Part shown: in pieces, positions 59,401 through 64,000 of the stretch
Layout of the letters: each line of letters starts with the position of its first letter
How positions within the stretch are numbered: the stretch's first letter is position 1
Assembly (NCBI RefSeq): GCF_001663815.1
Contig: NZ_CP016027.1
Coordinates: 744,001-808,000, forward strand
Length of the DNA stretch: 64,000 nucleotides
Source: Halothiobacillus diazotrophicus
GTDB taxonomy: Bacteria; Pseudomonadota; Gammaproteobacteria; Halothiobacillales; Halothiobacillaceae
Direction of reading: 5' to 3'
Notes under the pieces: generated by a model
Seen by the model: only the letters and a program-made list of their open reading frames with translations
Told to the model about the DNA's origin: nothing
The model's database searches: none
Program-made: the position numbers and the translations under genes

Positions 59401-61266
59401 CATCTCGCACAACTCAGCGAAGGCGAGCGCGTACTGATCCATGGTGCTGCCGGCGGTGTCGGCATCGCTGCCATCGAAGTCGCCCGACATCTGAAGGCGG
59501 AAATTCACGCCACGGCCGGCAGCGACGAAAAGCGGGATTTCGTCGCCCTGATGGGTGTCGATCACCGGTACAGCTCGCGCGATCTGGCCTTCGCGGATCA
59601 GATCATGAGCGCCACCGGCGGCCAAGGCATCGACGTGGTCCTGAACTCCCTGGCCGGCGAAGCCATCAATCGCAACCTGCACATCCTCCGACCGTTCGGG
59701 CGCTTCCTGGAACTCGGCAAGCGCGACTTCTACGAAAATACCCACATCGGCCTGCGTCCGTTCAAGGACAACCTGAGCTACTTCGGCATCGATGCCGACC
59801 AACTCATGGCGGCACGTCCCGAATTGGCGGCCAAACTCTTCAGCGAAGTCATGGCCCTGTTCCACGACGGGGTACTGCACCCGCTCCCTCATCGCATCTT
59901 CCCGGCCGAGCAGGTCGTCGATGCCTTCCGCTACATGCAGCAGGCCAAGCAGATCGGCAAGGTCGTCGTCACCCTGGAAACACCGCCGCCGATCATTGAA
60001 CCTGCCCGAGCATCACGGGGAACGTCCGAAACGAACGAACCGTTGCTCTGCCAGGCGGACGGCAGCTATCTCGTCAGCGGCGGCCTGACCGGCTTCGGCT
60101 TCGAAACCGCACGCTGGCTACTGCAACGCGGTGCCGGTCAGGTCGTTCTCCTGGGCCGGCGCGGCCTGGACACCCCGGGCATCGCCGACCGACTGGATGA
60201 ACTCGGCGCGGACGGCAGCCGTGTGCGCGTCGTGGCCTGCGACGTCACGGACGCGGAATCGGTCACGAACGTCATTCAGGAAATTGCCCAGAATGGCCCC
60301 GCGCTTCGGGGTGTGATTCACGCCGCCATGGTGCTTGACGATGCATTGGTGCACAATCTTGATGCGGAGCGGTTCCAAAAAGCCTTTGCGCCCAAAGTAC
60401 AGGGTGCCTGGAACCTGCACACCGCAACCCAAAACAGTTTGCTGGACTTTTTCGTTGTGTATTCATCCGCTACGACCTTCATCGGAAACCCTGGTCAGGC
60501 TAATTATGTGGCAGCAAATGGGTTCCTTGAGACACTGATGCACCAGCGTCGCGCGCAACATTTGCCAGGTACTGCACTCTGCTGGGGCCCGCTGGGTGAT
60601 GTGGGTTACCTTGTGGACAACCAGAACGTTCAGGAAGGTTTGGAAGCCCGTATCGGCGGCAAGGCCGTAACAGCGAGCGAAGCCCTTGATGCACTTGAGG
60701 AATCGCTCACGCATGACTTGCCCACTCGCGCCGTGATGCGCCTGGACTGGCATGCCCTGGAACGCGCCCTGCCCGCTGCCTCCGCCATGACCTTCGAACC
60801 GCTCCGGCGCACGGCCGGCCGGGCCGCCCAGATCCAGACCGGCGATATTCGCGCCCTGCTGAAGGACTGTACGCCAGAGGAAGCGCTCAAGCAGATCGCG
60901 GAAATGCTCGCCGATGAAGTGGCTCAGGTGCTCGGTCTCTCGGTCGAACGCATCGATCGCAAGAAATCGCTGTTCGACATGGGGCTCGACTCACTCATGG
61001 GCGTGGAACTTGCATTGGGAATCGAGAAGCGATTCAGCGTGCACATGCCCGCAATGGTTCTGAACGAAGGACCGACCATCGACCGACTCGCCGAACGGGT
61101 GTACCACCACCTCTTCGAAAACCAGAGCACGAAGACGGAAACGCAGCGCATGGAAGACATCGTTCGACATATGGCGGTCATCCATTCCGCCGATGCCGAC
61201 GAAACCGAAATCGCAGAAATGGCCGATATGGCCCGGAGCATGAAAGACACGGTGAAAACATCATGA
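53494..61266 (+). CDS. Highly reducing type I polyketide synthase, single module, no thioesterase
   Basis: Domains in order (numbered from the GTG at the start; an ATG four codons later is equally possible, neither with a clear ribosome site): KS about 34-460 with Cys204, His340 and His380; AT about 567-870 with Ser662 in GHSVGE and YAFH at 765-768, favouring malonyl-CoA; DH about 935-1215 with His965 (HAVGGAVVMP) and Asp1131; a degenerate methyltransferase-like region about 1290-1600, whose SAM motif is eroded to LRILVIGSAQTG; a structural KR half about 1640-1800; ER about 1835-2160 with GAAGGVG; KR about 2190-2390 with Ser2325/Tyr2338 and the B-type LDD motif; ACP with Ser2500 in GLDSL. A ~55-residue acidic tail follows. 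The module should act iteratively and build a reduced acyl chain on its ACP. It overlaps the alpha-oxoamine synthase gene by four bases. Confidence 0.95.
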   Translation: MNGCMAAHAIKQLIFDTQVLALSKRSSKPSHTETLAIVGMAFRLPGDLATPDSLWAALKEGRDLITEVPAERWATDTLQHPRRNEPGKSVTFSAGVLSDMGQFDPAFFGISPREANKLDPQQRLLLELTWRTFEDAGVPAERMAGSDCAVFVGISGLDYGMRILDDLSGMDAYTMTGNTLSIAANRISYTFDLHGPSMAVDTACSSSLVALHMACEALRRGEAGAALVGGVNMLMHPYPFVGFSKASMLSGKGRCRTFAAGGDGYVRSEGGAVLLIKTLEQAQRDGDRIHALIRGTGTNADGARKTGLTIPSPDGQMELIRSVLERTGLTPEDIDYIEAHGTGTSVGDPIETRALGQALGQFRPKDAPLPVGSIKSNLGHMEPASGMAGMVKAILTLKNREVPPSIHAATLNPDIDFAGLNLKVATESIPLTGRDRPLRVGINSFGFGGANAHTILEEAPAQAAAQAAAPRDRMPPLVFSARAEEALAEYARQYETLLSEPDADFPAIAHNAALRRDWLDQRCAVFGDSVEEIRDRLSALAAGESPRGVVRESALDKVKNDDGSIAENKVAFVYSGNGAQWLGMALTLRKQSPRFARTLDALDKQIKPHAGFSIIEELEATAEHSRMSDTAVAQPLLFAIQVGITELLRDDGIEADAAIGHSVGEVAAAWVTGIYTLEQAIDVVCKRSHAQAKTHGNGKMMAVGLSADAIPELIAEAGLKDDWIEIAAMNDPASVTLAGDPDVLVRFSDWLDDRGVFNRVLDLEYAFHSRAMDPIQAEILETMADLKPAAGNGRFVSTVTGDWCPGTQLTAQYWWHNVRDAVHFTQATEKLIDAGCRIFVEIGPNAILQRYLTQCAGKSNTSVRILPTQRKDADQWIDLNEAIHRIHLLRGPSSLRTRLPATAPLLDLPSYPWQRQHYWIEQTPEGYDLIRRNRIHPLLGYPLKELEAGWENTLDPETLPYLADHAVGGAVVMPGAGYAEMALTAAKLHFAIDAIDIEELEIVQPLVFEANQARLVRLVLTPRDGSFQILSRPRVSSDDWSLHAAGRVLGAPLTELTETLRPLDANTAPNADVVSGTEHYEIAERIGLNYGPAFQGLSEVRVLGDALEGTITLPESLSHAPDHLLHPAVLDLCFQALISHQRAEIRSGHGVTLLPVKIGRLQWQDTGRPITSLRGALRRHSPHSALADFELFDDCGALVVRAHQCRFRASTIQQSETAAPPRWQIDAIPKPHQENRTSALIRTPDEWAALASQVPLSAATATARQTYHQEISPLLDALVSAYVYETYADLAASGWIASHADQGLITPASRAMLDWMRDVLTRQGWLQTDDAGNETLDTTEAPPESALIWTTLMSEYPACAPEITLIGRVGRALPELIRGERDAGVWAAEITSGAQYDQVGESGISLAGTRILLNQTWRAILADTPQEAPLRILVIGSAQTGLIDELIPQTTHRPIELVITHPDAEQRNDLRSLYDRTAALVVADLDAQTGQLSATHALPAHFDLMLFPEGVHTLEHHPALLRQLRQKLAQGGLLLLAEQAPSLFSEFIHLTDDRWWQQQTATRRSPLRPASHWRTALSGWGYEGLHVRHESDDELQSGGYLVIAAPTTTAPAPIATETPETEVSGWLLLSGKDDQATAWGHRLAALLDQNGQRVALFAELDTLTAEDMSALLEQTDQQIGPLNHVVDLAALAGPGPMPGETGQALCLRALDLLHTLEEYNGTPPRLWWFAPGGALVGSPRPDANPASAALWGMARVAMNEYPGLDITLIDIPAIGTDPATTDVPPADDPLLVTVLRELTGTDPEREVILTDQGRFVPRMRPADTTDTATSVPADRYHLQFDTPGQLRNLKWRAFPERALSANEIEVQVKAVGLNFRDVMYAMGLLSDEAVENGFSGPSLGLEFSGVVSRIGAGVTHVKPGDDVLGFGPQCFASHVITHAGAVARKPENWSFAEAATVPTVFFTVYYALAHLAQLSEGERVLIHGAAGGVGIAAIEVARHLKAEIHATAGSDEKRDFVALMGVDHRYSSRDLAFADQIMSATGGQGIDVVLNSLAGEAINRNLHILRPFGRFLELGKRDFYENTHIGLRPFKDNLSYFGIDADQLMAARPELAAKLFSEVMALFHDGVLHPLPHRIFPAEQVVDAFRYMQQAKQIGKVVVTLETPPPIIEPARASRGTSETNEPLLCQADGSYLVSGGLTGFGFETARWLLQRGAGQVVLLGRRGLDTPGIADRLDELGADGSRVRVVACDVTDAESVTNVIQEIAQNGPALRGVIHAAMVLDDALVHNLDAERFQKAFAPKVQGAWNLHTATQNSLLDFFVVYSSATTFIGNPGQANYVAANGFLETLMHQRRAQHLPGTALCWGPLGDVGYLVDNQNVQEGLEARIGGKAVTASEALDALEESLTHDLPTRAVMRLDWHALERALPAASAMTFEPLRRTAGRAAQIQTGDIRALLKDCTPEEALKQIAEMLADEVAQVLGLSVERIDRKKSLFDMGLDSLMGVELALGIEKRFSVHMPAMVLNEGPTIDRLAERVYHHLFENQSTKTETQRMEDIVRHMAVIHSADADETEIAEMADMARSMKDTVKTS

Positions 61267-62678
61267 AACCCCCGCTGAACACTGACTTGGAGCACCCCGA
61301 AGTCGCCACGCGCTCGACCGCCGATAGTCGGACGGCGGCGGGTATGCATCAAGACAAGTCAACCGACAAGCTCAGCGGTGACAGCAAGCAGAATCTGATT
61401 CGTCGTTTCTTCGGCGCATCGCGCAATGCCGGTGACACGGCTTCCACCTCCACCGACGCTGCCGCTGGCTGCAGCCATGTCGCCGAGGAACTCACCCGCT
61501 TCGACGCCTTTCCGGGTTATCAGCAGGTCTTGATTCCCCAGGCGGCCGCGCGCCGCATCGGCCTGGACAATCCGTTCTTCCGTGCTCATGAAGGCGTCGC
61601 CGGTGCCACCACGCGCATCGCCGACCGCGAGTGCATCAACTTCGCGAACTACAACTACCTAGGGCTTTCGGGCGATCCGCGCGTCAACGCTGCCGCACAA
61701 AAGGCAATCGAGCAATACGGCACCTCAGTCTCCGCCAGTCGGGTCGTCTCCGGCGAGCGTCCCATCCACCAGGCGCTGGAACAGGCCATCGCCAAAGCCT
61801 ACGGGGTGGATGACACCCTCGCCTTCGTCAGCGGCCACGCCACCAATGTCTCTGCGATCGGCCATCTGTTCGGCCCGAAGGATCTCGTCCTGCACGATTC
61901 CCTGATCCACAACAGCGTGATGATGGGCATTCAGCTGGGCGGCGCCCAACGCCGGGCATTCCCGCACAACGACTGGGCCACCCTGGAACAAATCCTCGCC
62001 GACATGCGCGACCGCTATCAGCGCGTGCTCATCGTCATCGAGGGTCTTTACAGCATGGATGGGGATATCCCCGACCTGCCCCGCTTCATCGATATCAAGC
62101 GACGCTACCAATCCTTCCTGATGGTGGACGAGGCGCACTCCTTCGGCGTGCTCGGCGCCCGCGGCATGGGCATTGCCGAACACTTCGGGATTGCGGGCAA
62201 GGATGTGGACATCTGGATGGGCACATTCAGCAAGAGTCTGGCCGGCTGTGGCGGCTACATTGCCGGCGAGAAAGCACTGGTCGAGCACCTGCGCTATGCC
62301 GCGCCCGGGTTCGTCTACAGCGTCGGCATGGCCCCGCCGCTTGCCGCCGCCTCCCTGGAAGCCCTGCACATCATCCAGGCAGAACCGGAGCGGGTCGCCC
62401 GACTTCAGGAACGTGGCCATTATTTCCTGCAAAAGGCAGGCGAACTCGGCATGAACACAGGCCTGAGCCAAGGCTATTGTGTCGTACCCATTGTCATTGG
62501 TCAGTCACTGAAGGCCGTTAAGTTGTCAAACCAGCTTCTGACCCAAGGCATCAACGTACAGCCCATCATTCACCCAGCCGTCGAAGAAAAAGCCGCAAGA
62601 CTCCGGTTTTTCATCTCCAGCGAACATACAAAAACACAAATCGATTACACATTGAATACGTTAAAGACCATCATCTAA
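61263..62678 (+). CDS. PLP-dependent alpha-oxoamine synthase coupled to the polyketide synthase
   Basis: The 471 residues belong to the family of serine palmitoyltransferase, 8-amino-7-oxononanoate synthase and 2-amino-3-ketobutyrate CoA ligase. The PLP Lys is Lys324 (TFSKSLAGCGGYIAG), Asp289 in MVDEAHSFGVLG holds the pyridine nitrogen, and FVSGHATNVSAI and HDSLIHNSVMMGIQLGG are typical. Such enzymes condense an amino acid with an acyl thioester and release CO2. A Ser/Thr-rich N-terminal extension of about 70-90 residues precedes the catalytic fold and may dock to the ACP. The ATG overlaps the polyketide synthase stop. It is the most likely chain-release enzyme; the amino-acid partner cannot be assigned. 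Confidence 0.92.
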   Translation: MKPPLNTDLEHPEVATRSTADSRTAAGMHQDKSTDKLSGDSKQNLIRRFFGASRNAGDTASTSTDAAAGCSHVAEELTRFDAFPGYQQVLIPQAAARRIGLDNPFFRAHEGVAGATTRIADRECINFANYNYLGLSGDPRVNAAAQKAIEQYGTSVSASRVVSGERPIHQALEQAIAKAYGVDDTLAFVSGHATNVSAIGHLFGPKDLVLHDSLIHNSVMMGIQLGGAQRRAFPHNDWATLEQILADMRDRYQRVLIVIEGLYSMDGDIPDLPRFIDIKRRYQSFLMVDEAHSFGVLGARGMGIAEHFGIAGKDVDIWMGTFSKSLAGCGGYIAGEKALVEHLRYAAPGFVYSVGMAPPLAAASLEALHIIQAEPERVARLQERGHYFLQKAGELGMNTGLSQGYCVVPIVIGQSLKAVKLSNQLLTQGINVQPIIHPAVEEKAARLRFFISSEHTKTQIDYTLNTLKTII

Positions 62679-62691
62679 GTACGGAATAAAC

Positions 62692-64000
62692 ATGACAAAC
62701 GCTCTCTTCCCAGTAATTTTGTGTGGTGGCGCGGGTTCGCGCCTTTGGCCCCTATCTCGAGAGCTGCATCCCAAACCCTTCATTCGCCTACCGGATGGGC
62801 AGAGCCTGCTTCAGAAAGCCTTTTTGCGTGCAGCGGGTTTAACTGGCACCCGGCAGGTCATCACTGTGACCAATCGAGATCTGGTCTTCAAAATCGAAGA
62901 CGAACTCAATGAGGTCAATCAGGACAATCTGGCCATCTCCTTGATTCTTGAGCCATCCGCTCGCAACACGGCTGCCGCCATCGCCTCTGCGGCACTGATG
63001 GTTGCCCGGAAGGATCCCCAGGCTTTGTTGCTCGTGCTGGCAGCAGACCACCTGATCGAAAACAAGGTAGCCTTCGAGGAAGCCGTCAATCAGGCCAAGC
63101 AGTTGGCCGAAAAAGGGCGCCTCGTCACCTTTGGTATCAAGCCGAACCAGCCGGAAACCGGTTATGGTTACATCGAATATCAGGAGAATCAGGTCATCCG
63201 CTTTGTCGAAAAACCGGACCTGCCTACGGCCATCGAGTTTGTCGCCAGCGAGCGCTTTCTGTGGAACTCCGGCATGTTCTGCTTCAAGGCCCAAACGGTA
63301 CTCGACGAGCTGGACAAATATGCACCGGAAATCCTCGACGCTGTCCGTGAAACCATTAGTCATTCCAAAATCTCGCAGGGCGTGACCAACAACAACGACT
63401 TCTTCCACTGCGAGCTGAACGCCGACGATTTCACCCGCGTCCCGGAAGAGTCCTTCGACTACGCGGTCATGGAACGCACCGAGAATGCAGCCGTAGTCCC
63501 GAGCGACATCGGCTGGAGCGACATCGGTTCTTGGCAGGCGCTGGGTGCCATCGGCCAAACGGATGGATCCGGCAACCGTCTGGATGGCGAAGTCATCATG
63601 CACGACGTGCACGACTGTTACATTCGCAGCGACAACCGTCTGGTCGGCGCCGTGGGCGTGGAAAACCTCGTCATCATCGACACGCCCGATGCCCTGCTGG
63701 TGGCGCACAAGGAGCGTAGCCAGGAAGTCAAACACCTGTTCAAGCAACTGAAGACTGCCGGCCACGAAGCCCATCGCCTGCATCGCACGGTACACCGCCC
63801 CTGGGGCACCTACACCGTGCTCGAGGAACGGCCGGACTTCAAGATCAAGCGCATCGTCGTAAAACCGGGCGCAACCCTCTCCCTGCAAATGCACCATCAC
63901 CGCAGCGAACACTGGGTGGTCGTGAGCGGTATGGCCAAGGTAGTGAACGGAAACAAGGAAATCCTGCTGGCAGCCAACGAGTCCACCTACATCCCGGCCG
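62692..64000 (+). CDS. manC: Mannose-1-phosphate guanylyltransferase (ManC/AlgA type), 3' end outside window
   Basis: The open frame runs to the window edge (436 codons). It has the GDP-mannose pyrophosphorylase signature ILCGGAGSRLWPLSRELHPKPF, then LILEPSARNTAAAIA, FGIKPNQPETGYGYIE, FVEKPD and WNSGMFCF. A C-terminal cupin with HRPWGTYTVLEERPDFKIKRIVVKPG and MHHHRSEHWVVVSG gives the phosphomannose isomerase half of bifunctional enzymes. It supplies GDP-mannose for glycans or glycolipids. It begins 13 bases after the alpha-oxoamine synthase stop with GGAATAAAC upstream, so it is probably in the same operon. Confidence 0.95.
   Translation, partial: MTNALFPVILCGGAGSRLWPLSRELHPKPFIRLPDGQSLLQKAFLRAAGLTGTRQVITVTNRDLVFKIEDELNEVNQDNLAISLILEPSARNTAAAIASAALMVARKDPQALLLVLAADHLIENKVAFEEAVNQAKQLAEKGRLVTFGIKPNQPETGYGYIEYQENQVIRFVEKPDLPTAIEFVASERFLWNSGMFCFKAQTVLDELDKYAPEILDAVRETISHSKISQGVTNNNDFFHCELNADDFTRVPEESFDYAVMERTENAAVVPSDIGWSDIGSWQALGAIGQTDGSGNRLDGEVIMHDVHDCYIRSDNRLVGAVGVENLVIIDTPDALLVAHKERSQEVKHLFKQLKTAGHEAHRLHRTVHRPWGTYTVLEERPDFKIKRIVVKPGATLSLQMHHHRSEHWVVVSGMAKVVNGNKEILLAANESTYIPA

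Overview
The window is chromosomal DNA from a GC-rich Gammaproteobacterium. The evidence is gene order. The lineage-typical run leuS-lptE-holA-nadD-rsfS-rlmH is joined to maf-rng-yhdP-nitrilase, next to an lpxK-msbA-kdsB lipid A/Kdo block, and a ybeL-like gene diverges from leuS as in enterics. The genus cannot be fixed from the sequence. A chemolithotrophic sulfur oxidiser is only a hunch. I saw no tRNA, rRNA, insertion sequence or CRISPR array.

Left part (1-28,112, almost all minus strand): conserved housekeeping and envelope genes. In order along the window these are a truncated alpha-2-macroglobulin gene at the left edge, an Old Yellow Enzyme, a DUF2288 protein, a cupin and a two-helix membrane peptide (both plus strand), an Aer-type PAS protein, the block kdsB/Trm112-like/lpxK/msbA/exbD/exbB, a DUF4139 protein and DAHP synthase. 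Then comes one long operon read leftward: leuS, lptE, holA, proA, nadD, rsfS, rlmH, maf, rng, yhdP, nitrilase. Many junctions overlap by 1-4 bases or nearly touch, so translation is probably coupled.

Middle part (28,200-43,300): an accessory stretch of short transcription units. A lower-GC HxlR/MdaB/GFA island lies between two terminator hairpins with the same stem. It is followed by sodB, a GNAT, a row of small envelope proteins and a FocA/NirC-type channel with a bifunctional PP2C phosphatase/Ser-Thr kinase. A sigma-54 promoter with an NtrC-type enhancer site lies upstream of the channel. Next are exported DsrE-like and HbpS-like proteins, a NUDIX hydrolase, katG and a Tat-exported haloacid-dehalogenase-like protein.

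Right part (43,400-64,000, plus strand): a CueR-like regulator overlaps a copper ATPase that carries an extra C-terminal HMA domain and a glutaredoxin domain. After a VOC protein comes an asparagine-synthetase-family amidotransferase overlapping an unknown membrane protein. Then comes a umuDC operon whose UmuD has a basic, possibly DNA-binding N-terminal extension and a strong palindrome over its promoter. The right end holds the most striking locus: a large, highly reducing type I polyketide synthase without thioesterase (KS-AT-DH-degenerate MT-ER-KR-ACP), overlapping a PLP-dependent alpha-oxoamine synthase and followed by manC. The natural reading is a pathway to a long-chain amino-ketone or sphingoid-like lipid, released from the ACP by decarboxylative condensation with an amino acid and possibly mannosylated. 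It is the best candidate here for an undescribed system.
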